From an uncultured Clostridia bacterium (GTDB taxonomy: Bacteria > Bacillota > Clostridia > Oscillospirales > Acutalibacteraceae), in contig CANRMX010000004.1 in the NCBI GenBank assembly GCA_947631855.1, positions 1-64,000 of the forward strand: a DNA stretch of 64,000 nucleotides, given 5' to 3'. The translations under genes and the position numbers were made by a program. Under the pieces are notes generated by a model that did not search any database, was not told the DNA's origin, and saw nothing but the letters and a program-made list of their open reading frames with translations. Positions within the stretch are counted from its first letter, which is position 1. Each line of letters starts with the position of its first letter. Shown one piece after another: positions 18,001 through 25,031 of the stretch.

Positions 18001-18190
18001 CTGCGTGGAGCTGAAGCGCTCCCTGAGCCTCACCGTGGCGATCCAGACTGCGGCGGCCATCCTGGGCCTGGTGCTGGTGGCCTTCCTGGCCTGCTTCGGC
18101 GCCATCCGTCAGCTGACGGCGCTGGTGCTGTTCCTGTTCCAGGCGCTGGCCCTGGCCGTGGTACTGCTCCTGCCCAAACTCCGGCGCTAG
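15077..18190 (+). CDS. Degenerate P-type-ATPase-like membrane protein with long acidic N terminus
   Basis: A 1037-residue protein. Residues 1 to about 480 are acidic, proline- and alanine-rich and probably disordered, with a lysine-rich KKGKKKKKKRGLFG patch near 95. Then come hydrophobic segments, a soluble module, and a last membrane pair ending in LLPKLRR. The soluble module follows P-type ATPase order: the phosphorylation strand is NAVLVDAEEIFPRG where an ATPase has DKTGT, then a nucleotide-domain-like VDGRTVYIGTRALL, then LTYSADRRRKNELQRLENSGVSVIVRTTDPNVNSAML where TGD and GDG motifs would be. The key catalytic motifs are lost, so it is likely a non-pumping relative. It is coupled to rlmB (ATGA overlap). 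Confidence 0.7.
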   Translation: MSGKNEFTLEDILKEERTRRETAPAAEKPVESPTIEAEIPVQPEQPEPQALTRPVERPVPDDAADLNAFATGNLPNLREAYDPYEEPEPEHGKKGKKKKKKRGLFGRKKVPDFDEGEDFYYGLQLKPIDEYSQGFDPVTGEFTLNPAGYDSLFDDSKKAIDDEVEENFQRLQRERRRRVAEAVQNAGVDAEEIASEFGVVAPMPITSFAADPYAKEHGIDVEGSGSEDLPDIQKAMLQSSQEQTMEVKLNVASDAMELQRAGEDPAPPVSEGAVQRILESDEPTEAQPAPVVFEAPAEAVPVAANPALTEETPEHPRQEAPAPEESAQETPAADAEIAPEEPTVAAPEIAPEEDAEKPAETFEDLDSGKELTESRDEPVIEGREQEAIPQVGQVYEYRARSVPTHIINVDVVQSALLSESEELKRAAEEEEIRSAIRSKRSRKSRKPEFEDMDSGRDTEESIDDYTGPEDAKAIAGDLKGDMQALTLRLLITGVCTALLAIANLIFPGRMAAAGGDGGSSAVVYLVLTLLFLGVSVGICFRTVVGGLRALFSFNANSDSAAAVAAVAAVVQTVLALFFRDDLADGRFHLYAVVLSAILFVNAAGKLTMIRRIHSNFRFVSSKEQKYAVNVYDDYNTALKMTRDAVAERPQVAYQCRAGFLRRFLELSYAPDLSETASQQLAPIGLIASLAVCAVCLLITSSVPAAISALAAASCACVAVGNMLSVNLPVSRLCKTARRAGGMTVGYEAVEKLGNVNAVLVDAEEIFPRGTVVLGGIKTMGGRASAEEAILLASAVIQEAGGPLGGVFDQVISENEDALPLVDSVRYESEGGIVGRVDGRTVYIGTRALLINHRIDALTREEEIMLATGNRVVIYIAVDTEIAAILTLTYSADRRRKNELQRLENSGVSVIVRTTDPNVNSAMLARLFGVEPASVGVIDGELGDTAKELLETNIPRADAVAATKGRAESLMSVVSACVELKRSLSLTVAIQTAAAILGLVLVAFLACFGAIRQLTALVLFLFQALALAVVLLLPKLRR

Positions 18191-18367
18191 CAGGCTAAGC
18201 CTGCACGCACTTCGCGGGACGCACGCTTAGGGCGTGCTGGTGCGTGCTGGAAACGACTTTTCCGGTCGCGGAACTTACTGCCTGCTGGAAACCGGTGAGC
18301 TTCGCTTGCACGCAACTTTCCTGGAGCCATATAACAGTGCCTCCTCCGCCGTAGGCGGAGGAGGCAC
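18190..18367 (+). repeat. Composite dispersed repeat R1
   Basis: Starts caggctaagcctgcacgcac, continues with gctggaaacgacttttccgg, tcgcggaacttactgcctgc and agcttcgcttgcacgcaac, then ctggagccatataaca, and ends in the hairpin gtgcctcctccgcc/ggcggaggaggcac (18337-18367). The order of blocks is the same at 24672-24849 and 57376-57547. The end hairpin lacks a T run here. Confidence 0.8.
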
Positions 18368-18429
18368 AATTTATATCTTTCGGGCGGCAGGATATTTTTT
18401 CTTCTCCCCACGCTTCGACATCTTTCGTG

Positions 18430-18458
18430 TTGATTTTCCCCTGCCGCTATGGTAAAAT
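18430..18458 (+). promoter_or_regulatory. Promoter and candidate operator of hairpin-RNA unit A
   Basis: TTGATT (18430-18435), 17 bases, TAAAAT (18453-18458). The -35 box is overlapped by the imperfect inverted repeat TCGACA-N7-TGTTGA beginning at 18416, present in all six units of the window. Confidence 0.75.
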
Positions 18459-18464
18459 AACATT

Positions 18465-18649
18465 GCGACATAATTTATTTCTTTTTTCCTATCCTTACAA
18501 GAAAAGCACGCAGCTTTGCCTTTTGGCAAAAATGCATGCTCTGCTTTTCATTATGCGCGCTTGCTTGTAATGGATAAGAAATAAAATTGTGTCGCAGCAA
18601 TTGGAGCCATGCGTTTTTCGGTGCGCGGCTCCGGCTGCGCACTTTTTTT
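18465..18649 (+). ncRNA. Hairpin RNA unit A (type a), upstream of HTH gene
   Basis: Predicted RNA of about 185 nt from seven bases after the -10 box to the terminator T run. The basal stem pairs gcgaca (18465-18470) with tgtcgc (18590-18595); long arms around 18471-18501 and 18564-18589 continue it with a bulge, and the apex pairs tttgcc with ggcaaa around a UUUU loop. The tail holds ggagcc-atgcgttttt-cgg and the terminator gtgcgcggc-tccg-gctgcgcac with seven T (18621-18649). The arms share little with the other units, but pairing is kept. Single unit at this locus. Confidence 0.65.
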
Positions 18650-18664
18650 ATTGGAGGTACCGCC

Positions 18665-18871
18665 ATGATGCAGATCGTCAATGCCAGTCAGCTTGTAGAC
18701 CAGTTGGCCGCGCTTCGCAAAGAAAAAGGCATGAGCCAGGCCCAATTAGCCCAGGCCGTAGGACTGAGCCGCGCCATGATTTCGTACTTTGAAGAAAAGA
18801 AGGTCTTTCTCCGCTTCAATACCCTGCTCCGGGTGATGGATGTGCTGGGCGTGAAAATGTATCTCAAATAG
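18665..18871 (+). CDS. HipB-like helix-turn-helix protein, copy 1
   Basis: A 68-residue XRE/Cro-type protein: MMQIVNASQLVDQLAALRKE, then the HTH in GMSQAQLAQAVGLSRAMISYFE, then a strand ending in VKMYLK. Overall it matches the small DNA-binding HipB antitoxin fold (QLxxxLRxxxGxSQxxLA, then a C-terminal strand for dimerisation), but no hipA lies nearby. GGAGG (18653-18657) comes four bases after the RNA terminator and seven before ATG. With no room for another promoter, expression must come from readthrough of the terminator. The proteins at 29112 and 58388 are near-identical. Confidence 0.85.
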   Translation: MMQIVNASQLVDQLAALRKEKGMSQAQLAQAVGLSRAMISYFEEKKVFLRFNTLLRVMDVLGVKMYLK

Positions 18872-18911
18872 CTGTGCTGTCCACACACAAATAACCCAGA
18901 GCCATATAACA

Positions 18912-19083
18912 GTGCCTCCTCCGCCGAAGGCGGAGGAGGCACTTATCTTAGTTCGGTCGAGCCAAATGTGTGCGGCCCAGCCCAATTTCGGGCGCGACCG
19001 GAAAATCAATCCCGGGTCTTCTCTCTGTCAGTTGGGGCAAACCGCGTAAAGCTTTTTGTCAAACTTTTTCTCGAAAAAGTTTG
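18912..19083. repeat. R1-type hairpin and R2 element before the EF-G-like gene
   Basis: Hairpin gtgcctcctccgcc/ggcggaggaggcac (18912-18942) after gagccatataaca, then ttagttcggtcgagcc, and an R2 palindrome copy at 19044-19083 (gcgtaaagctttttgtcaaa and its inverted partner). The first hairpin may terminate the HTH transcript. No gene is seen. Confidence 0.75.
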
Positions 19084-19153
19084 GGCGGAGGCTGAAAAAC
19101 TGCCAAAAAAGTGTACACAAGTACGTAAATTTCAGATAAATTCAAGTTGCTTA

Positions 19154-19182
19154 TTGTAATTCCCGGCGGGATAGTGTATAAT
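19154..19182 (+). promoter_or_regulatory. Promoter of the EF-G-like gene
   Basis: TTGTAA (19154-19159), 17 bases, perfect TATAAT (19177-19182), 70 bases before the ATG. Confidence 0.7.
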
Positions 19183-19251
19183 ACCAATAGCTTGTGCGAA
19201 ACGCATAAAATCAGCCGGACGGGGAGCCGTCGGCTGTGAAAGGAGCTCAGT

Positions 19252-21321
19252 ATGAAGCAATATCAGGCAAAGGATATCATCAATCTGGCCATGGCCGGCC
19301 ACAGCGGTGTGGGCAAAACGTCCCTGGCGGAGGCCATGCTGTTTCTGGCGGGCGTGACCGACCGCCGGGGCAAAGTGGCGGACGGCAATACCGTCTGCGA
19401 TTACGACGCCGAGGAGATCCGCCGCAAGGCGTCCATTTCGGCGGCCATGGCGCCGTTTGAGTGGAAGAACAAGAAGATCAACCTGTTGGACGCCCCCGGC
19501 CTGTTCGATTTTGAAGGCGGGATGTGCGAAGCCATGCGGGCGGCGGACACTGCGGTGATCGTGGTCTCCGGCAAGGACGGCGTCAGCGTGGGCACGGAGA
19601 AGGCGGTAGAGGCTGCGGATAAGCGCGGCCTGTCCAAGTTCTTCTTCGTCAACGGCCTGTCCGACGAGAACGCCCGGTTCTACGACGCTCTGGAGGGGCT
19701 GGAATCCACCTTTGGCGCGTCGGTGTGCCCGGTGGTGGTGCCCTATATTCAGGGGGATCACGCGGATGTGTACATCAATCTGCTGGAGAACAAGGCCTAC
19801 GACTTCTCCGGCGGCAAGCCCGTGGCGGTGGCCATGCCCGATCTGGGCGACCGACTGGAAGCCCTGCGCACCACCATCTCCGAGGCGGTGGCCGAAGCGG
19901 ACGACGAATTGTTTGAAAAGTATATGCTGGGTGAGGAATTCACCTCGGAAGAGATCATCGCCGGCGTGAGCAAGGGCGTCAAGAGCGGGGCGATCTCCCC
20001 GGTATTCTGCGGCGACGCGCTGCAGATGCGCGGCATGGAGCAGTTTATGGACGGCCTGGCCTGGCTGGCGCCCTCTGCAGAGGAGAAGGCCGGGGAATTG
20101 GCCGTGGATGAAAACGGCGAGCCCATCGAGGTGGCCGTCAGCGAAAGCGACCCGGCGGCAGCCATCGTCTTCAAGACCGTGGCGGACCCGTTCATCGGCA
20201 AGCTCTCCTATCTGAAAGTGATCTCCGGCAAGATCTCCACCGAGACCCAGTTGATCAACATGCGCACCGGCAATCCCGAGCGCGTGGGCAAGACTGTGAT
20301 GATGATCGGCAAGAAGCAGGAGGATGTGAAGTGCATCCCCGCCGGCGACATCGGCGCGGTGCCCAAGTTCGCCGCAGTGAACACCGGCGACACCCTGTGC
20401 GCCCCCAACCGGAAGGTCACGCTGGACGCCATCGAATATCCCACCCCCGCCATGTCCATGGCCATCGTGGCCAGCAAGAAGGGCGAGGAAGATAAGATCG
20501 CCCAGGGCCTGGCCCGGCTGTCCGAAGAAGATCCCACCCTCACCTCCGCCAACAACGCCGAGACCCATGAGATGACCGTCAGCGGCCTGGGCGAGCAGCA
20601 TCTGGACGTGGCGGTGACCAAGCTCAAGAGCAAGTTCGGCGTGGACGTCACGCTGAAAGAGCCCAAGGTGCCCTATCGCGAGACCATCCGCAAGACCGTG
20701 CAGGTGCAGGGCCGCCACAAGAAGCAGACCGGCGGCCACGGCCAGTTCGGCGACGTGTGGATCGAGTTCTCCCCCTGCGACAGCGAGGGGCTGGAATTCG
20801 GCGAGCGCGTGGTAGGCGGCTCGGTGCCCAAGGGCTTCTTCCCGGCGGTGGAGAAGGGCCTGCGGGAATGCGTCCTCAAGGGGCCGCTGGCTGGATACCC
20901 CGTGGTGGGCCTGTCCGCTGTGCTGTATGACGGCTCCTATCACCCGGTGGATTCCTCCGAAATGGCCTTCAAGACCGCGGCTTCTCTGGCCTACAAGGCC
21001 GGTATGCCCAAGGCCGATCCCGTGCTGCTGGAGCCCATCGGCCATCTGAAGGCCACGGTGCCGGACGCCAACATGGGCGACATCATGGGCGAAGTCAACA
21101 AGCGGCGCGGCCGCGTGCTGGGCATGGAGTCCGGCGGCAACGGCCGGCAGGTGGTGGAGGCCGAAGTGCCCATGGCCGAAATGCACGATTTCTCCACGTT
21201 CCTGCGCCAGAGCACCCAGGGCCGGGGCAGCTTCTTGTTCGCCTTTGAGCGCTATGAGGAAGCCCCCTACAACGTGGCCCAGAAGGTGATCGAAGAAGCC
21301 AAGGCCGAGAGCGAAGAATAA
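19252..21321 (+). CDS. EF-G-like translational GTPase with altered G motifs
   Basis: A 689-residue EF-G homologue with all five domains in order. The P-loop GHSGVGKTS is intact (residues 16-24), but G3 reads DAPGLFDF instead of DTPGH, losing the catalytic His, and the G4 position reads VNGLSDEN instead of NKxD. This is the pattern of the second EF-G family (EF-G-like, FusA2) of Firmicutes, whose role is not settled; the canonical fusA should be elsewhere. ATG follows AAAGGAG. It is monocistronic, flanked by R1 and R2 repeats. Confidence 0.88.
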   Translation: MKQYQAKDIINLAMAGHSGVGKTSLAEAMLFLAGVTDRRGKVADGNTVCDYDAEEIRRKASISAAMAPFEWKNKKINLLDAPGLFDFEGGMCEAMRAADTAVIVVSGKDGVSVGTEKAVEAADKRGLSKFFFVNGLSDENARFYDALEGLESTFGASVCPVVVPYIQGDHADVYINLLENKAYDFSGGKPVAVAMPDLGDRLEALRTTISEAVAEADDELFEKYMLGEEFTSEEIIAGVSKGVKSGAISPVFCGDALQMRGMEQFMDGLAWLAPSAEEKAGELAVDENGEPIEVAVSESDPAAAIVFKTVADPFIGKLSYLKVISGKISTETQLINMRTGNPERVGKTVMMIGKKQEDVKCIPAGDIGAVPKFAAVNTGDTLCAPNRKVTLDAIEYPTPAMSMAIVASKKGEEDKIAQGLARLSEEDPTLTSANNAETHEMTVSGLGEQHLDVAVTKLKSKFGVDVTLKEPKVPYRETIRKTVQVQGRHKKQTGGHGQFGDVWIEFSPCDSEGLEFGERVVGGSVPKGFFPAVEKGLRECVLKGPLAGYPVVGLSAVLYDGSYHPVDSSEMAFKTAASLAYKAGMPKADPVLLEPIGHLKATVPDANMGDIMGEVNKRRGRVLGMESGGNGRQVVEAEVPMAEMHDFSTFLRQSTQGRGSFLFAFERYEEAPYNVAQKVIEEAKAESEE

Positions 21322-21552
21322 GCAGGCTGAGCCTGCACGCACGACGCGTTTCGCGCACGTTTACGTGCGCTGGCGTGTGCTGGAAACAACTTTACAGGTC
21401 GCGGAATTTACTTAGTTTTTATTGCCCCTCCGCCTACTGCGGGCAGCCTGAGGCCAAACGCAATTTTCGCTGCGCTCAAATAGCGTTGCTGCACTTGGCT
21501 TCACCGAACTAAAGAGAATGGGCCTCCCTCCGCCTACGGCGGAGGGAGGCCC
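21322..21552 (+). repeat. Composite dispersed repeat R1 (diverged)
   Basis: Begins gcaggctgagcctgcacgca directly after the EF-G-like stop, has nested palindromes (cgcgtttcgcgcacgtttac), gctggaaacaactttacagg, tcgcggaatttactt, and ends in the hairpin ggcctccctccgcc/ggcggagggaggcc (21520-21552). It probably includes the terminator of the upstream gene. Confidence 0.7.
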
Positions 21553-21751
21553 TGTTCTATAGCTTGCAGCCAGTATGTGCACGCGGACCGCACCGGTTTC
21601 CCGCAGGCACTATCGGGCGCAACTACCCAACTATCCTCCTGCTGCAGAGGAGCGCGCCTGCTTTGCGCGGCGCTGGTCGCCAGTGGCGACCGTTCAGTGC
21701 CGACCGAACCGGCAGGTGAGACCGGCGCGGAGTGAAAACGGCGTCACGCCG
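21553..21751. repeat. Second repeat-derived segment before the MBOAT gene end
   Basis: Contains cactatcgggcgcaactac, ggagcgcgcctgctttgcgcg and aaaacggcgtcacgccgc. The first two blocks recur at about 58700-58780 in the same order. No gene is visible. Confidence 0.55.
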
Positions 21752-23209
21752 CTAGAATTGGAAGTAGACGAAGTCTTGGGGGGCGAAGCCCTCGCCCCAG
21801 GAGCCGAACAGCAGGATCGCCGCGATGAGGACAAAATACACCGCATAGCGCACCGCCACCCGGCGATTGAGCTTCGCCATCAGGTCACGCTCGCAGATGA
21901 ACCAATCGGCGACCAGCAGCCCCACGGAGAAGACGCCCAGCATCAACAGGGTGGGCAGGGTGGCGTTGATGGCCGGCAGATTCAGGGTGATCCCGTCCCG
22001 GAAGACCGACAGCAGGGCGGAAAAGATCAGCCCCGCGTCGGCCAGGGAATTGGCCCGGAACAGCACCCAGGCCAGACAGGTGAGGCAGAAGGTGACGAGG
22101 ATCCTGCACCCGTGGAGGATGGGGTTGGAATCCCGGAGGTGCAGCAGGGCGAACAGCTTTTGCTTCGCCGGGCGCAGCAGGATGGACACCGCCTGATACA
22201 GCCCATTGAGCAGCCCCCACACCACAAAGGTCAGGGCCGCACCGTGCCACAGACCGCTGACGGCAAAGACGATCAGCAGGTTGAGGATGGTCCGGGCCTT
22301 GCCCTTTCGGCTGCCGCCCAGCGGGAAGTAGAGATAATCCCGGAACCAGGTGGACAGGGAAATGTGCCACCGCCGCCAGAAATCCTGAATGCTGGTGGCA
22401 AAATAGGGACAGCGGAAGTTCTCCATCAGATGGAAGCCCAGCATTTTCGCGCTGCCCCGGGCGATGTCGGTGTAGGCGGAGAAATCACAGTAGATCTGGA
22501 TGGCGAAGGCCAGCGTAGCCAGCAGGAAATCCCCGCCGGCATATGCGCCGGGGGCGTTATAGACCGTGTTGACGATCACCGCCAGGTTGTCCGCCAGCAC
22601 GATCTTTTTGAACAATCCCCACAGCACCGGCAGCGCGCCGTCGATGAGATCCTCCCCACGGAAGGGATGGTATGCCTTGATCTGCCCCAGCATATTCCCG
22701 GAGCGCTCGATGGGCCCGGCCACCAGCTGCGGGAAGAAGGAGACGAACAGGGCGTAGTCTACAAAATTCCGCTCCGGCGCCACCGTGCCCCGGTACACGT
22801 CCACCGTGTAGCCCAGGGCCTGGAAGGTGTAAAAGGAGATGCCCACCGGCAGCAGCACGTCCAACAGCGGCGACTGCCAGGATACGCCCAGCAGGGCAAG
22901 CCCCTGACCAATGAGGGTGGACAGGAAATTGAAATACTTGAAGAAGAATAAGATCAGGAGATTGATGAGGAAGCTCAGGGCCAGCCAGAGTTTCCGCCTG
23001 CCCAGCGCCTTGCCGCCCACCAGCAGGCCGCAGCCAAAGGTGACGGCAGTGGAAAAGAGCATCAGCAGGGCGTAGGTGGGATTCCAGCACATATAGAAGA
23101 AGTAGCTGGCCAGGAGCAGCTGGTAATTCCGCGCCCGCTGGGGCAGCAGGTAGTACACCAGCACGTTGACGAACAGGAACAGGAGATACCCGATGGAGTT
23201 AAAATTCAC
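21752..23209 (-). CDS. MBOAT-family O-acyltransferase (AlgI/DltB type)
   Basis: A 485-residue membrane protein with about 11 helices. LPVGISFYTFQALGYTVDVYRG, FFPQLVAGPIER and DFWRRWHISLSTWFRDYLYFPLGGS are characteristic of AlgI-like MBOATs; the invariant His is in VSGLWHGAALTFVVWG. Such enzymes pass acyl groups across the membrane onto polysaccharides or teichoic acid. The product partners the protein encoded upstream (ATGA overlap, 23206-23209). The substrate is not deducible; an extracellular glycopolymer is likely. Confidence 0.93.
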   Translation of the reverse strand: MNFNSIGYLLFLFVNVLVYYLLPQRARNYQLLLASYFFYMCWNPTYALLMLFSTAVTFGCGLLVGGKALGRRKLWLALSFLINLLILFFFKYFNFLSTLIGQGLALLGVSWQSPLLDVLLPVGISFYTFQALGYTVDVYRGTVAPERNFVDYALFVSFFPQLVAGPIERSGNMLGQIKAYHPFRGEDLIDGALPVLWGLFKKIVLADNLAVIVNTVYNAPGAYAGGDFLLATLAFAIQIYCDFSAYTDIARGSAKMLGFHLMENFRCPYFATSIQDFWRRWHISLSTWFRDYLYFPLGGSRKGKARTILNLLIVFAVSGLWHGAALTFVVWGLLNGLYQAVSILLRPAKQKLFALLHLRDSNPILHGCRILVTFCLTCLAWVLFRANSLADAGLIFSALLSVFRDGITLNLPAINATLPTLLMLGVFSVGLLVADWFICERDLMAKLNRRVAVRYAVYFVLIAAILLFGSWGEGFAPQDFVYFQF

Positions 23210-24309
23210 GCGGCTGCCCCTCCTTCCCCGTCAGGCGATTGGGCGGCCTCCGCCGTGCGGGTGTAGAAATGCTCCGCCCGGCCCTGCCAGAGGGCAGCGT
23301 CTTCGCCCTCGGTGGGGACAAGTCCCAGGTCCGTAAGCGTTCCGGCCAGATACCGGGAGAGTTTCTCCGCGCCCCAGCAGTTGGTGTGGAGCGTGTCGTA
23401 AAAATCCCGGGAGAGGTCGAACCCGAAGCGGTCGAACACTTCGTTGTAGTTGATGAAATCCGCGCCCATCCCGGTGAGATCGGCATCCATCCGCGCCGTC
23501 AGTTCGTCGCTGACCCGATTGACGCTGGGCGCCAGGAAGAACACCGGCCGGATGCCCTTGGCCTGGCAGTAGGCCACGATCTCCCCGGCGGCCTCCAGAT
23601 TCCGGGGATAGTTTTCTTCCACATCCGCGTAGTCACGCACCTGGATCTCCTCTACCGGCTGGATGCGGGAGAGGAAGGTGTACCCGGCCAGCGGGTCGCG
23701 GTCGTAGCCGGAGAGGGCGATCTGAAAGTCCTGCGCCGTGAGGTCGTCCCAGCGGTCGTGATAGGCGTACATCGGGAACAGCAGGCCGGGCCATTCGCTT
23801 TTCTCCGCCTCGGCAAAGGTGGCGGCCAGCCGGTTTTTCCCCCAGGGCATATAGGTGAGATTCACCTTGAGGGAGCGGTTATTCTGGCCATAGAGCAGGC
23901 CCGTGGCCTCCACGAAAATCACCTTGGGCGACTGGGTGCGGCAGCTTTCCAGCAAATAGCGGTAAGTCACCGGGATGGTCTGCTCCGGCCCGGCCATCAC
24001 ATAGGAGGTGACGCCCGCCTCGTCGTAGATCACCCCGGGGGCGATATCGCAGTAGGCGATGGAGGTGCCGAAAAACAGCACGTCCACGGTGTTTTCGGGC
24101 TCTTTCAGGTACATATCCCAGGTGGCGCCGTAATCCAGCCGCTTGGGGATGAGCACCCGCTGGAAGAACCAAATAAACACCAAAAGGGCCAAAAGCAGAC
24201 AGACCAGCCCCACCAGCTCTTTTTTGAGCGCGGTGTGCTTGCCCGCTTTTGCCCCGGTGGGGTCGATTTTCTGTTCCTGCCCTGCAGCGGGCGAAAGATT
24301 CTTTTCCAT
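23206..24309 (-). CDS. DltD/AlgX-like SGNH-type partner of the MBOAT acyltransferase
   Basis: The 367-residue product has a single N-terminal membrane helix (ELVGLVCLLLALLVFIWFF) and an outside domain with an SGNH-like block I, VLFFGTSIAYCDIAP, and a C-terminal DTLHTNCWGAEKLSRYL that supplies Asp and His, as in AlgX/AlgJ/DltD-type proteins. These take the acyl group from the MBOAT protein and put it on the final polymer. The two genes overlap by four bases and form an operon. Function is inferred from this pairing. Confidence 0.78.
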   Translation of the reverse strand: MEKNLSPAAGQEQKIDPTGAKAGKHTALKKELVGLVCLLLALLVFIWFFQRVLIPKRLDYGATWDMYLKEPENTVDVLFFGTSIAYCDIAPGVIYDEAGVTSYVMAGPEQTIPVTYRYLLESCRTQSPKVIFVEATGLLYGQNNRSLKVNLTYMPWGKNRLAATFAEAEKSEWPGLLFPMYAYHDRWDDLTAQDFQIALSGYDRDPLAGYTFLSRIQPVEEIQVRDYADVEENYPRNLEAAGEIVAYCQAKGIRPVFFLAPSVNRVSDELTARMDADLTGMGADFINYNEVFDRFGFDLSRDFYDTLHTNCWGAEKLSRYLAGTLTDLGLVPTEGEDAALWQGRAEHFYTRTAEAAQSPDGEGGAAA

Positions 24310-24353
24310 GGGGAAAGAATACCATGTTTTACCCGCAAATGCAACGGTTTTTC

Positions 24354-24608
24354 CTATTTTTTGGCCTCATATTTGCGTTTTGTCGCCATACCGCCCCGGA
24401 TGTGCCGCTGGGCCTTGTTGACGGCCAGCACGTTTTTCACGTCCCGGTAGAGAGAGCTGTCGATGTATTTCAGCCGCTGGGAAACGTCCTTATGCACGGT
24501 GCTCTTGCTGATGCCGAACTGTTTGGCGGCCCGGCGCACGGTGGCCCGGTTTTCCACGATAAATTCCCCTAGCCTTGTAGCTCTTTCGTCGATGACACTG
24601 CCTGCCAT
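24354..24608 (-). CDS. spoIIID: Stage III sporulation transcriptional regulator SpoIIID
   Basis: The 84-residue product matches SpoIIID along its length: a helix-turn-helix in TVRRAAKQFGISKSTVHKDV, the following RLKYIDSSLYRDVKNVL, and a basic tail HIRGGMATKRKYEAKK that contacts DNA. SpoIIID acts in the mother cell with sigma-E. The start ATG at 24608 is the family start; the frame upstream has no similarity. Confidence 0.95.
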   Translation of the reverse strand: MAGSVIDERATRLGEFIVENRATVRRAAKQFGISKSTVHKDVSQRLKYIDSSLYRDVKNVLAVNKAQRHIRGGMATKRKYEAKK

Positions 24609-24671
24609 AGGTCCACCCCTCGCTTCAATTGTAGTACATCTTATGAGCGGCAGGGACAATTTATCACAAAA

Positions 24672-24849
24672 GCGCAGGCTAAGCCTGCACGCACGACGCG
24701 GGGCATGCGCCTGGGGCGCATGGATGCGCAAAGGAAACGACTGGCCCTATCGCGGAACTTTTTGCGTGCTGAACGCAAGAGAGCTCCGCTTACACGCAGT
24801 TGCTCCAAGCTACATAACAGTGCCTCCCCGCCCTTCGGGCGGGGAGGCC
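24672..24849 (+). repeat. Composite dispersed repeat R1
   Basis: Same block order as at 18190: gcaggctaagcctgcacgca, a palindromic gcatgcgcctggggcgcatg, gaaacgactggccctatcgc, gaactttttgcgtgctg, cgcttacacgcagttgctcc and the hairpin tgcctccccgccc/gggcggggaggc (24820-24849). Confidence 0.75.
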
Positions 24850-24910
24850 ATAATTATAGGGCAGGGAGGCACAATAATATCTATTGGGCGCGGCAAAAAG
24901 CGGTCGAACC

Positions 24911-24950
24911 ACGTAAAGTTTTTTGTCAAACTTTTTCTCGAAAAAGTTTG
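24911..24950. repeat. Dispersed repeat R2
   Basis: Copy of the A/T palindrome element in reverse orientation to that at 2398, sitting 24 bases before the promoter of the MBL gene. Confidence 0.8.
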
Positions 24951-24973
24951 CGGCCACGCGCGTGAAATAGAGC

Positions 24974-25002
24974 TTGTCTTTTTCGGGCGTTCATACTATA
25001 AT
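24974..25002 (+). promoter_or_regulatory. Promoter of the MBL hydrolase gene
   Basis: TTGTCT (24974-24979), 17 bases, TATAAT (24997-25002), 30 bases before the ATG. Confidence 0.75.
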
Positions 25003-25031
25003 GAGATCAATCTGAAACGGGAGGCCGCTTT

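Noticed and set aside
19132-21342. 736-codon minus-strand frame
   Set aside because: Shadow of the EF-G-like gene; histidine- and leucine-rich with no motif, and the opposite strand encodes a clear GTPase.
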